A stretch of DNA of 64,000 bases from Balaenoptera acutorostrata (taxonomy: Eukaryota > Chordata > Mammalia > Artiodactyla > Balaenopteridae). The DNA lies in contig NC_080079.1 in NCBI RefSeq assembly GCF_949987535.1, positions 4,017,001 to 4,081,000 of the forward strand. The letters are read 5' to 3'. How positions within the stretch are numbered: the first letter of the stretch is position 1; every line of letters starts with the position of its first letter. A program made the position numbers and the translations under genes. The notes under the pieces were generated by a model. That model was not told the DNA's origin and did no database searches. It saw nothing but the letters and a program-made list of their open reading frames with translations. Of this stretch, positions 34,619-45,826 are shown in pieces.

Positions 34619-37585
34619 CCTATGTTTTCCTCTAAGAGTTTTATAGTGTCTGGCCTTATATTTAGGTCTTTAAACCATTTTGAGTTTATTTTTGTGTATG
34701 GTGTTAGGGAGTGTTCTAATTTCATTCTTTTACATGTAGCTGTCCAGTTTTCCCAGCACCACTTATTGAAAAGGCTGTCTTTTCTCCATTGTATATCCTT
34801 GCCTTCTTTATCAAAGATAAGGTGACCATACGTGCATGGGTTTACCTCTGGGCTTTCTATCCTGTTTCACTGATCTATATTTCTGTTTTTGTGCCAGTAC
34901 CATACTGTCTTGTGTACTGTACCTTTGTAGTATAGTCTGAAGTCTGGGAGCCTGATTCCTCCAGCTCAGTTTTTCTTTCTCAAGATTGCTTTGGGTATTC
35001 AGGGTCTTTGGTGTTTCCATACAAATTGTGAAAATTTTTGTTCTAGTTCTGTGAAAAATGCCATTGGTAGTTTAATAGGCATTGCATTGAATCTGTAGAT
35101 TCCTTTGGGTAGTATAGTCATTTTCACAATGTTGATTCTTCCAATCCAAGAACATGGTATATCTCTCCATCTGTTTGTATCATCTTTAATTTCTTTCATC
35201 AGTGTCTTATAGTTTTCTGCATACAGTTCTTTTGTCTCCTTAGGTAGGTTTATTCCTAGGTATTTTATTCTTTTTATTGCAGTGGTAAATGGGAGTGTTT
35301 CCTTAATTTTTCTTACAGATTTTTCATCGTTAGTATATAGGAATGCAAGAGATTTCTGTGCATTAATTTTGCATAATGTTACTTTACCAAATTCATTGAT
35401 TAGCTCTAGTAGTTTTCTGGTAGCATCTTTAGGATTCTCTATGTATAGTATCATGTCATCTGCAAACAGTGACAGTTTTACTCCTTCTTTTCCAATTTGG
35501 ATTCCTTTTATTTCTTTTTCTTCTCTGATTGTCACAGCTAGGACTTCCAAAACTCTGTTGAATAATAGTGGTGAGAGTGGGCAACCTTGTCTTCTTCCTG
35601 ATCTCGCGGAAATGGTTTCAGTTTTTCACCATTGAGAATGATGTTGGCTGTGGGTTTGTCATATATGGCCTTTATTATGTTGAGGTAAGTTCCCTCTATG
35701 CCTACTTTCTGGAGGGTTTATTTTATCATAAATGGGTGTTGAATTTTGTCAAAAGCTCTTTCTGCATCTATTGAGATGATCATATGGTTTTTCTCCTTCA
35801 ATTTGTTAATATGGTGTATCACGTTGATTGATTTGCATATATTGAAGAATCCTTGCATTCCTGGGATAAACCCCACTTGATCATGGTGTATGATCCTTTT
35901 AATGTGCTGCTGGATTCTGTTTCCTAGTATTTTTTTGAGGATTTTTGCATCTGAGTTCATCAGTTACATTGGCCTGTAGCTTACTTTTTTTGTGACATCT
36001 TTGTCTGGTTTTGGTTTTGGTATCAGGGTGATCTTGACCTTGTCAAGACCTTGTCAAGACCTTGTCAAGAATGAGTTTGGGAGTGTTCCTCCTTCTGCTA
36101 TATTTTGGAAGAGTTTGAGAAGGATAGGTGTTAGGTCTTCTCTAAATGTTTGATAGAATTCACCTGTGAAGCCATCTGGTCCTGGGCTTTTGTTTGTTGG
36201 AAGATTTTTAATCACAGTGTCAATTTCAATACTTGTGATTGGTCTGTTTATATTTTCTATTTCTTCCTGGTTCAGTCTCAAAAGGTTGTGCTTTTCTAAG
36301 AATTTGTCCATTTCTTCCAGGTTTTCCATTTTCCATTGGCATATAGATGCTTGTAGTAATCTCTCATGATCCTTTGCATTTCTGCAGTGTCAGTTGTTAC
36401 TTCTCTTTTTTCATTTCTAATTCTGTTGATTTGAGTCTTCTCCCTTTTTTTCTTGATGAGTCTGGCTAATGGTTTATCAATTTTGTTTATCTTCTCCAAG
36501 AACCAGCTTTTAGTTTTACTGATTTTGCTATCATTTGCTTCATTTCTTTTCAGTTATTTCTGATCTGATCTTTATGATTTCTTTCCTTCTACTAACTTTG
36601 GGTTTTTTGGTTCTTCTTTCTCTAATTGCTTTAGGTGTAAGGTTAAGTTGTTTATTTGAGATCTTTCTTGTTTCTTGAGATAGGATTTTATTGCTATAAA
36701 CTTCCCTCTTTGAACTGCTTTTGCTGCATCCCATAGGTTTTGGGTCATTGTGTTTTCATTGTCATTTGTTTCTAGGTATTTTTTTATTTTCTATTTGATT
36801 TCTTCAATGATCTCTTGGTTATTTAGTAGTGTAATGTTTAGCCTCCATGTGTTTGTATTTTTTTACAGTTTTTTTCCCTGTAATTGATATCTAGTCTCAT
36901 AGTGTTGTGGTCAGAAAAGATACTTGATATGATTTCAGTTTTCTTAAATTTACTAAGCTTGATTTGTGACCCAAGATATGATCTATCCTGGAGAATGTTC
37001 CATGAGCACTTGAGAAGAAAATATATTCTGTTGTTTTTGGATGGAATGTCATATAAATATCAATTAAGTCCATCTTGTTTGATATATCATTTAAAGCTTG
37101 TGTTTCCTTATTTATTTTCATTTTGGATGATCTGTCCATTGGTGAAAGTGGGGTGTTAAAGTCCCCTACTATTATTGTGTTACTGTTGATTTCCCCTTTT
37201 ATGGCTGTTAGCCTTACATATTAAGGTGCTCCTATGTTGGGTGCATAAATATTTCAATTGTTATATCTTCTTCTTGGATTGATCCTTTGATCATTATGTA
37301 GTGTCCTTCTTTGTCTTTTGTAATAGTCTTTATCTTAAAGTCTATTTTGTCTGATATGAGAATTGCTACTCCAGATTTCTTTTGATTTCCATTTGCATGG
37401 AACATCTTTTTCCATCCCCTCACTTTCAGTCTGTATGTGTCCCTAGGCCTGAAGTTAGTCTCTTATAGACAGCATGTATATGGGTCTTGTTTTTTTATCC
37501 ATTCAGCCAGTCTATGGCTTTTAGTTGGAGCATTTAATCCATTTACATTTAAGGTAATTATCAATATGTATGCTCCTATTACCAT
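34619..37585 (-). pseudogene. L1 ORF2 (endonuclease-reverse transcriptase), disrupted
   Basis: The original start codon lies at 37,583-37,585 (MVIGAY...). Open pieces remain: 34,999-35,550 (183 codons) holds the [10 protein letters not shown] catalytic motif of reverse transcriptase and the region up to the thumb; 36,054-36,329 holds the [14 protein letters not shown] block; 35,718-35,960 holds the [10 protein letters not shown] block; 36,897-37,139 holds part of the endonuclease with DHILGHKSS. Frames shift between these pieces. The C-terminal zinc-knuckle region is deleted at the 34,617 junction. A short insertion of repeated 'ccttgtcaaga' units at 36,040-36,070 is one of the disabling changes. 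Confidence 0.85.
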
Positions 37586-37643
37586 TTTCTTAATTGTTTT
37601 GGGTTTGTTATTGTAGGTCTTTTCCTTCTCTTGTGTTTCCTGC

Positions 37644-38541
37644 CTAGAGAAGTTCCTTTAGCCTTTGTTGTAAAGCTGGTTTGGTGGTACGGAATTCTCT
37701 TAGCTTTTGCTTGTCTGTAAAGCTTTTAATTTCTCCGTCGAATCTGAATGAGATCCTTGCTGGGTAGAGTAATCTTGGTTGTAGGTTTTTGCCTTTCATC
37801 ACTTTAAATATGTCCTGCCACTCCCTTCTGGCTTGCAGAGTTTCTGCTGAAAGATCAGCTGTTAACCTTATGGGGATTCCCTTGTATGTTTTTGATGCTT
37901 TTCCCTTGCTGCTTTTAATATTTTTTCTTTGTATTTAATTTGTGATAGTTTGATTAATATGTGTCTTGGCGTGTTTCTCCTTGGATTTATCTTGTATGGG
38001 ACTCTCTGCGCTTCCTGGACTTGATTAACTATTTCCTTTCCCATACTAAGGAAGTTTTCAACTATAATCTCTTCAAATATTTTCTCAGTCCCTTTGTTTT
38101 TCTTTTTCTCTTCTTCTTCTGGGACCCCTATATTTCAAATGTTGGTGTGTTTAATGTTATCCCAGAGGTCTCTGAGGCTGTCCTCAATTGTTTTCATTCT
38201 TTTTTCTTTATTCTGCTCTGTTGTAGTTATTTCCACTATTTTATCTTCCAGGTCACTTATCCGTTCTTTTGCCTCAGTTATTCTGCTATTGATTCCTTCT
38301 AGAGAATTTTTAATTTCATTTATTGTGTTGTTCATCATTGTTTGTTTGCTCTTTCGTTCTTCTATGTCCTTGTTAAAAGTTTCTTGTATTTTCTCCATTC
38401 TATTTCGAAGTTTGGGATCATCTTTACTATCATTACTCTGAATTCTTCTTCAGGTAGACTGCCTATTTCCTCTTCATTTGTTTGGTCTGGTGGGTGTTTT
38501 CCTTGCTCCTTCATCTGCTGCATATTTCTCTGTCTTCCCAT
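37644..38541 (-). pseudogene. L1 ORF1 (RNA-binding chaperone), disrupted
   Basis: The start codon is preserved at 38,539-38,541 (MGRQRNMQQ...), and an in-place stop lies at 37,644-37,646. An 87-codon open piece at 38,135-38,398 covers the coiled-coil segment ([20 protein letters not shown]). Frameshifts split the RNA-recognition and C-terminal domains. Gene order and spacing to ORF2 match the intact copy. Confidence 0.8.
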
Positions 38542-39045
38542 TTTGCTTAACTTACTGTGTTTGGAGTCTCCATTTTGCTGGCTGCAGGTTCATAATTTCC
38601 ATTGTTTTTGGTGTCTGCCCCCAGTGGGTAAGGTTGGTTCAGTGGTTTGTGTAGGCTTCCTGGTGGAGGGGACTGGTGCCTGTGTTCTGGTGGATGAGGC
38701 TGGATCTCGTCTTTCCGGTGGGCAGGACCATGTCTGGCGGTGTATTTTGGGGTGTCTGTGAACTTAGTATGATTTTAGGCAGCCTCTCTGCAAATGGGTG
38801 GGTTGTGTTCCTGTCTTGCTAGTTGGTTGGCATGGGGTGTCCAGCACTGGAGCTTGCTGGTCATCTAGTGGAGCTGGGTCTTAGCGTTGAGCTGGAGATC
38901 TCTGGGAGAGCTCTCAGTGATTGATATTATGTGGGACCAGGAGCTCTCTTGTGGTCTAATGTCCTGAACTCGGCTCTCCCACCTCAGAGGCTCAGGTCTG
39001 ACACCTGGCCAGAGCATCAAGACCCTGTCAGCCACACGGTGTAGA

Positions 39046-39405
39046 CAACTGTGGTAAAAATCTCACTGGTGTCTTGGATTTTTCTCTGCTGGGCGATTTA
39101 TCCCAACCAGGTTCCCTTTGTCAGAAACACAGCAAGCCAAAACCCTGAGACATCCGAGGTTTGCAGTAAAGACCGGGCTTATTCACAAGGCAGCCAAGGA
39201 GAAGACAGGAGGACAAATCTGAAATCTGGCTCCCAGAAGACAAGGGGCTGCAGTATTTATGGGATAAAGAATAACGCAGCAGGGCCGTCTGAGGCATAGG
39301 GAGCGTGAGGAGCGTGGGCAGCGTGGGGAAAGGTGACTTGGAAAAGGTGTGGTGGGCGAGGTTATCACCCGTTCTGCCAAAGGGTGCTCATCTTAACCAA
39401 GTCTT
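39046..39405 (-). mobile_element. Possible LTR fragment
   Basis: On the minus strand a TATA-like 'cccataaatactgcag' is followed about 75-80 bases later by 'tgtgaataagcccggtcttt', and then by 'tgtctcagggttttggcttg'. This order resembles the U3/R/U5 layout of artiodactyl class II LTRs. I could not find clean TG...CA ends, a primer-binding site or internal genes. It could instead be unrelated DNA, so the call is weak. Confidence 0.3.
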
Positions 39406-39791
39406 GAAGCCATTATATACATAGTTGTACATATACATACATGCATGAAACTATTATATGCATACTTGTACATATACACACATGCATGAAACTATTATAT
39501 ACATAGTTGTACACATACCCACATGCATGAAACTATTATATACATAGTTGTACATATGTACACATGCATGAAACTATTATATACATAGTTGTACATATGC
39601 ACACATGCATGAAACTATTATATACATAGTTGTACATATACACACATGCATGAAACTATTATATACATAGTTGTACATATACACACATGCATGAAACTAT
39701 TATATACATAGTTGTACATATACACACATGCATGAAACTATTACATACATAGTTGTACATATACATACATGCATGAAACATATATATATAG
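39406..39791. repeat. 41-bp tandem array, about 9.4 copies
   Basis: A 41-bp unit starting 'gaaactattatatacatagt' repeats at 39,406, 39,447, 39,488, 39,529, 39,570, 39,611, 39,652, 39,693 and 39,734, followed by a partial copy that decays into (TA)n. Copies differ by only a few substitutions and there are no length changes. Each unit contains the palindrome ATGCAT and several alternating purine-pyrimidine runs. Confidence 0.97.
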
Positions 39792-39879
39792 TTCCTTTTT
39801 TTGTAAGGAGGATGAGGCAAGGGAGCAAAAACTGAAGCTGGTAGGACAGTTGGGACACTGCTGCAGTTAACAGGCGACC

Positions 39880-40595
39880 AAGACTAAGGATATCAGAGTA
39901 GAGACTTAGCTACCACTGAAATTGGGACACATTTTGAAAATCAATCAAATAAGACTGCTCAAGTGTATCCATGGGTGTTAAGAAGAACAAGAAATCAAGG
40001 GTATTTTCCGGGGTTTTGACCTGAGAAATTGGTTGAACGGTATTGTCATTCACTGAGAAACGGAAAATATACTACTTTCTCCTGGAGGAGGGGAAAGTAG
40101 ATTGAGGAAATCTGTAGTATGTTTTGACAATACTAAGTTTGAGATGATGAATAGTAAACTGAAGAAAGAAGTCTGAACTCAGAGGATGGGTCTACCTCAG
40201 AGAAAACAAAAACGACCTTGAAAAACATCAGCGTATATGTGAGGCTTAAGGTCATTAGACTGGATGAGATCAACCAGAGAAAAAGGACAGACAGAGAAGA
40301 GAAACAATGACCAGGTAGACGTTTGGTCAACAAGAAAGAGGCAACAAAGGAAAACAAGAATGAGACTCTAACAAAGTAGGAGAAAAACAGCATTGGTGTC
40401 CAGAAAACAAAAAGAAAATGTTTCAGGAACGAATAAGTGACAACCAGGTTGCCTGCTGCAGACTGGTCTAATTAGGAGAAAAAACTGCCACTGACTTGAG
40501 CAAGTTGACCATGAAATAGCCATTTCAATGAGCTGATGGCAGGGCCGCATGTCTGGAGTGGCTGAGGAGAAGATGGGGAGAAGGAAGTGGGGAAG
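39880..40595 (+). mobile_element. Ancient mammalian interspersed repeat (tentative)
   Basis: The blocks 'ttgacctgagaaattggttg', 'gtcattcactgagaaacgg', 'tactaagtttgagatgatga' and 'agactggatgagatcaacca' follow the order of a common ancient mammalian repeat, the same type I suspect at 1,320-2,010. The family is not named with certainty. The SINE at 40,614 interrupts or borders it. Confidence 0.45.
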
Positions 40596-40613
40596 TGAGC
40601 ACAACCATCTTTT

Positions 40614-40927
40614 TTTTTTTATTTATTTATTTATTTATTTTTGGCTGTGTTGAGTCTTTGGTTCGTGCGAGGGCTTTCTCTAGTTGCGGCAAGTGGGGGC
40701 CACTCTTCATCGCGGTGTGGGGACCGCTCTTCATCGCGGTGCGCGGGCCTTTCACTATCGCGGCCCCTCCCGTTGCGGGGCACAGGCTCCAGACGCGCAG
40801 GCTCAGTAGTTGTGGCTCACGGGCCCAGCTGCTCCGTGGCATGTGGGATCTTCCCAGACCAGGGCTCGAACCCGTGTCCCCTGCATTAGCAGGCAGATTC
40901 TCAACCACTGTGCCACCAGGGAAGCCC
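40614..40927 (-). mobile_element. Cetacean-type SINE with internal duplication
   Basis: The minus strand begins 'ggggcttccctggtggcaca'. The 14-bp target duplication 'cacaaccatctttt' is at 40,600-40,613 and 40,928-40,941. Inside the body the segment 'gctcttcatcgcggtg' occurs twice about 30 bases apart (40,703-40,742), an insertion relative to the copies at 29,554 and 33,054. The 213-codon plus-strand frame across this SINE is accidental. Confidence 0.92.
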
Positions 40928-40941
40928 CACAACCATCTTTT

Positions 40942-41329
40942 GTATCATGGTGCACTGTGCAGGCAACTCCGTGTGTGTGTAATACAGATGCACAACAAGA
41001 AATTGCAAGAAAAACTGAAAACAAGGAACTTCTTGACCCTCTGTTTCTTCTCTTTAATGCATTCTTGGTTCCATAGCTTGAGAGAAGATTCTATACCTGC
41101 TAATTGGATAAATGGAACACCTACAAATGAAGGGTTTAAAGAATTTGGGGCCATTTCTTTGCTTACTAATCATCAAGCAATTCTTTTCAGTGCAGATGGA
41201 CTGAATTCAGCACCCCAAGTCACAGAGTCATTATAGCCTAAGATGTGTGAATTTCTAAATTAAAAATTCCAAGGTTCCAAGAAATGTTGTCTCCTGAATT
41301 TCTGACACCTGAAAGCAAATACAGAACCA
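40942..41329. other. No feature recognised
   Basis: Short unclassified sequence between a SINE and an old L1 relic. Confidence 0.3.
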
Positions 41330-41940
41330 TTTCAAAATTAATTTTTAATTGGAAAAGTATTACATGCATGTGATTTAAAAAATCAAGAAACATAGAAATG
41401 TATAAAATGAAAACATAATCCACCCTCCAACTTGAGTCTCATTTTCCAGAGGCAAACACTGTCAACAGTTGATTTTATACCTAAAAGCATATTCTCTATT
41501 TTTATACAAGTAAAATAATAGTAAACACACTGTTCTTTAGCTAGTTTTCACTTAATAAAATATCATGAATTTCACCCCATGTTATCACCTGAAGATCTGT
41601 CTCATTTTTTCCAGTGGTCACTCATGTTCTATTTTATTTGTATATCATATTTTTATTTAAAAAGTCCCTTATCAACTTCAGGTTGCTTCTTGATCTGGGC
41701 TTTTTTCCTTCTAAAAACCATCCTGCATTTAACTTCCTTTTCCATATCTCTTGGTATTTTAGTAAATATATCTATAGAATAAATTCTTCACAATGGATAT
41801 GCACTTTAAAATTCTGACAGATATTGTCAAATTGCCTCCAAAATCGTATCTTCAGTTTATACTCTCACCTATAGAGTATGAGAGTACTGCTTTTCCACAT
41901 TCTTGCCAACACATATGTGATCAATTACATCAATGGCCTT
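41330..41940 (-). mobile_element. L1ME/HAL1-type 3' region relic
   Basis: The plus strand shows 'gaggcaaacactgtcaacag', 'agctagttttcacttaataa', 'tcttcacaatggatatgcac', 'attgtcaaattgcctccaaa' and 'ccacattcttgccaacacat'. This is the reversed order of an old LINE 3' region. Strongly diverged. Confidence 0.55.
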
Positions 41941-44900
41941 GATTCTTTACCTTCCCTGGACCCTGTGTGCCCTTTGTCACGTGACTTTGCAGCCCCTCCC
42001 ACTGAGGAGGGGAGGTGTTCTCCACTGCTGACTTTGGGTTTGGCCATGGACTTGCTCTGTCTCATTGGAGCAAGACTTAACAGCACTGAGCTCCTTTCCA
42101 GTGCTGTCCTTCCAGGTGAGATTCCTCCAGACCCTTGCACATGTTCCTGAAGAGCTGCGTTGACACAGTGAAGGTCAGGGAGAGCCTCTGAATCCTCCTG
42201 AAGCTTCCTGCTAGCAGCTGCCTTTTCTGCCAGGTTGGTGACCCCTCTTTTAAGCAGAGTCCCAAGGCCCTGGGGCAATTCTGCTTTTTCACAGACACCT
42301 TGTTTAAAAGCAGGCTTCACCCCCTCTCCTTATTCGTCCACTTGAACAGACTCACCCTGCAGCCCACCTCTCTCTGCTTCTTAGTCTGATATCAGGCAGA
42401 GAAATTCCTCTGGCCCCCAACAGTGGAGATGGCCATGAGGTCATAGGTCATAGTTCATTATATGGAAACAGGGGTTCAGCTCCAGACCTCTCTGTTCTCT
42501 TTTTCCCACCCCTTCCCTTCCTCCAGGCCTCAGGGGGGAGGGGGTACAGAGCTTCAGGACCCAGCAGAGCCCACCCCTCACATCAGCTTTCCGTTCTCTT
42601 GTCTGCAGCCTCCCTGGGACCTGCAGCTGGACTCAAGCACCCCGGTTTGGATTCCTGGTTCTCAGGGCTGGGACTGGGGAGGCTGGGGAAAGGTGACAGA
42701 GGACAGAGAATACGAAATGTCAGCAGGCACTCGCTCCCACTCCATTCCCGACCTGGCTGATGCCCAAGACATTTTTTTTTAATCACTCTTCATTTATGTC
42801 CTGTGTTTTTTAAAATCCTCAAATGTTATTGTTGTTGTTATTATTATTATTTTGTCATTCTTCACAGTCTTAGATTCACTGAGGCCAGCCTTTAGATTGG
42901 GAGGCAATGATTATCAGTGCAAAAGTATCTGAACCTCAATGCAAAACAGAGCAAAAGCACATTAGTCAGGAAACAGAAAATCCTGACATTATTTTCTGTG
43001 TTTAGTTACTCAAAAAGAGTAATAAGAAAACTCCCCCTACAGGCATTTCGTGGGTAATGCAAAGTAAACAGACAAATGTCCTGCACAATATTTGCTCATC
43101 TATCAAGACCATCCAGAGTATTTTCATTTGACTTCTCAAAAACAAAGCCTCTTCATCACAGCCACTAGCCACTCCTCTCCCTGGGAAATGAATAATGCAG
43201 CAAGCGCGCCCCTCCCGGTCGCCAGTCCCCTAGGCCACAATGCCAAGTTCAACAGCAACGCTACAGGGGCTTTTTTTGCAAAGAGATGAAAATTATGCTG
43301 TACATTTTTATTCTTATGCTCATAAATTCACTGGGCAAAAGGAAGGACTTTTAATAGGGAAATATTTGATTCCTCCCGACTTGACGATGAGGAATGAAAG
43401 AACACGAGGTGTCATATAAAAATCAGTTGTCGCCACAGCCCACATTGACCTTGGGGACAAACACATAATCGATAAATAACTAGAAGTGAGCCATCGACTG
43501 GCTGCAACCCAGAACTAAACTTCTTGTCTTTTTGAACCCACTTTGCCCTTGTCATCACCCGAAAATTCTTATACCAACTTGTATTTTAGGACCGGCAAGC
43601 AATGGTTGTTTAAATATTTGGTTCCAAATTAGAAGGAAAGCCTGCCAGAAAATGACTTCAAATTAAATAAAGTGGTGTTTTATGGGAATCCCTCCCAGCT
43701 GCCGCGCTAGGAGAAATGCACCGTGTTCCACGTTCGTCGTAGGGATTTGAAATGAACTGTCCCGTGATGGCCCGGGTGAGGCAGGAGGTCCAGCCTGTGG
43801 TCCCCCCCAGGGGGTTAAAAGGTTGGTGCAGGGTAACCTCCTGATCACAAAAGAGTATCGTTCCTTCTGGAAGACTCGTTACTTTGCAGATATATATATT
43901 ATGAGTCCGAAAGTTGGAAAAAGCTCTTGGTTTTTGTTAACGTGTTCTCAAACTGCTAATTGTTTCCTGCTGTCTGGAGGTGCTAAATACATAAACACAT
44001 GGACTCCTCGGCTTAAAAAATTAGGGCTTCCTTTTTCTTCTGGATGAATCAGTCTGAAGGGTGATGCCGTATACCGAGGTCCCAAATTAGGACTAAATAT
44101 CGCGTAGGGGCCCCGTGTGGGGCAGCAGCAGTTCTGAGCACAGGCCGAGGACCATCCGGACCCGTTTCCTCCTTCAGGGGAGCAGGAGTGTGGTTTCTTC
44201 AGCTCAGCAATGGCCTTGACACACAGAAGAGTCTAGGAATGTGACTTGTGCCACAAGACAACACATTTTGACAAATAAAAACACAGGACTCTTAGGTCTT
44301 GTGAGAACCCAGGACAGGTAAAAATATTTTGTCCATTTGGCTACGTGGACATTTTCATCTCCAGAGAGAGGCTTTATAAATTCTACACTCGGTAGAAGTG
44401 AGTCCTCAATTACATTCATGTTTAAGTTATTCTACATTAAATGTCAACATTTCATAGTTAAATGTCAACACTTGGTGGTTAATTGAGGGATGTCCCTAAA
44501 TGTCCTTCCCCCACCCCACCCCAGGCCCATGTAGACAAGAGGGGATGAAGCTGAGCTGATTTCATTGAAGGAAAACAAGAAATCAGTCACTGCCTCTCAG
44601 GCCTGTGCCAGGCCCTGGGTCCTGGACAGACATGGGCCGTGAATGCTGGTAACTGGACCACACCTGCATAAGGAGGTGAAATCTCTGCAGTGAAATCTGG
44701 TGGGAGTCATGCAGAGGGGGCAGGAACCATGTGAGCCCAAAGTCCCGGGGCATTTGCCATCTCACAGTATCCAGGGTCCCGGGAGCCCAGCCAGCTGGCC
44801 AAGGCTCATGCCCACCCGGCCAGAACTGGAGGGACGATCCTGGGGCAAAAAGAGCCTAGAGCCAGAGTACTGTTTATTCTAGGGCAGCCGAGAGGCAGAT

Positions 44901-45119
44901 ACACTCCTCTTGGCCTCCTGCTGGGCCTCACATGTTCAAAGCCACCTTCTTCAGGAAGACACAAGCCTCACCCTTCTGTCTCCCCCAGGTACCAGGGGAC
45001 ATGCTGTCACCTCCCGTCTCACACACAAAGTGGAATGGGGGATTCAACCTGGGCAAAGATCATGACTTGGGGTGCAGCTTCCCATTTAATTGTAATGCAA
45101 ATAGTACCGCAAGATATGT
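41941..45119. other. Largely repeat-poor, no gene recognised
   Basis: A segment near 42,020-42,120 ('tttgggtttggccatggact') resembles an ancient repeat, but weakly. The rest has short overlapping frames on both strands and no domain I recognise. GC content is moderate in parts (42,450-42,770 and 44,500-44,900). Confidence 0.3.
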
Positions 45120-45189
45120 GCAATGGGCACATGAAAAGATGATCAACATCGCGTGTCATTAGGGAAATGCAAGTCAAAACCGTAGTGGA
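45120..45189 (+). mobile_element. Old L1M fragment, left part
   Basis: 'cacatgaaaagatgatcaac' and 'agggaaatgcaagtcaaaac' are the sense-strand L1 block just before the ORF2 C-terminal region. The same copy resumes at 45,831 after nested insertions. Confidence 0.7.
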
Positions 45190-45501
45190 GGGACTTCCCT
45201 GGTGGCGCAGTGGTTAAGAATCCCCCTGCCAATGCAGGGGACACAGGTTCGAGCCCTGGTCTGGGAAGGTCCCACATGCTGAGGAGCAACTAAGTCCGTA
45301 CACCACAGCTACTGAGCCCACGTGCCACAACTACTGAAGCCCGCATGCCTAGAGCCTGTGCTCCTCAACAAGAGAAGCCACCGCAATGAGACGCCCGTGC
45401 ACCACAAGGAAGAATAGGCCCCACTCGCCGCAACTAGAGAAAGCCTGTGCACAGCAACGAAGACCCAATGAGCCAAAAATAAATAAATTAATTAATTTTA
45501 A
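45190..45501 (+). mobile_element. tRNA-derived SINE (CHR type), plus strand
   Basis: It starts 'gggacttccctggtggcgca', carries the B-box-like 'ggttcgagccctgg', and ends in 'ccaaaaataaataaat'. It is flanked by 'aaaac(c/t)gtagtgga' at 45,176-45,189 and 45,502-45,515. The only plus-strand SINE in the window. Confidence 0.92.
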
Positions 45502-45515
45502 AAAACTGTAGTGGA

Positions 45516-45826
45516 TGAATAAGCAACAAGGACCTACTGTATAGCACAGAGAACTATATTCAATATCCTGTAATAAACCACAATGGAAAAGAATATGAAA
45601 AAGAATATATATATATATATACATGTATAACTGAATCATTTGTTGACAGCAGAAACTAACACAACATCGTAAATCAACTATACTTCAATAAAATAAATTT
45701 AAAAAAAAGAAACCAACAAAACGTTGTAAATCAACTATATTCCAATTAAAAAATTAATTAAAAAAATAATAAAGCAAGTGGGTATTAGCAAAAAAAAAAA
45801 CCCTACCATTTTCAGAGAAAAACAAA
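45516..45826 (+). mobile_element. 5'-truncated L1 3' end, plus strand
   Basis: It begins in the L1 3' UTR ('gcaacaaggacctactgtat', 'ttcaatatcctgtaataaac'), reaches the usual terminus 'gtaaatcaactatacttcaa', and then repeats that terminal motif ('gttgtaaatcaactatattc') in a second, shorter copy before the final A-rich tail. A third copy of the target word, 'aaaactgcagtgga', follows at 45,827-45,840. Confidence 0.8.

Larger units (their letters stand above)
34226..39045 (-). mobile_element. Near-complete but inactive cetartiodactyl L1
   Basis: The element runs from the 3' UTR (34,230) through ORF2 and ORF1 remnants into about 500 bp of 5' UTR ending near 39,045. Compared with the intact L1 at 52.8-58.8 kb, about 850 bp covering the end of ORF2 and the start of the 3' UTR is missing at a junction near 34,617. 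The 5' UTR (38,545-39,045) does not resemble that of the intact copy beyond the region next to ORF1, so the two belong to different subfamilies. I found no matching target duplication. Multiple stops and frameshifts disable both ORFs. Confidence 0.85.

Noticed and set aside
39406..39791. CRISPR-like regular repeat array
   Set aside because: 41-bp units abut without spacers; it is a simple minisatellite.
40595..41236. 213-codon plus-strand open frame
   Set aside because: Its first half is a SINE read in reverse plus its tail, and the rest is unclassified DNA. No domain or conserved protein is visible.
45190..45501. tRNA gene suggested by pol III A and B boxes
   Set aside because: The boxes belong to a SINE head with tail and target duplication; no complete cloverleaf with a usable anticodon arm is apparent.
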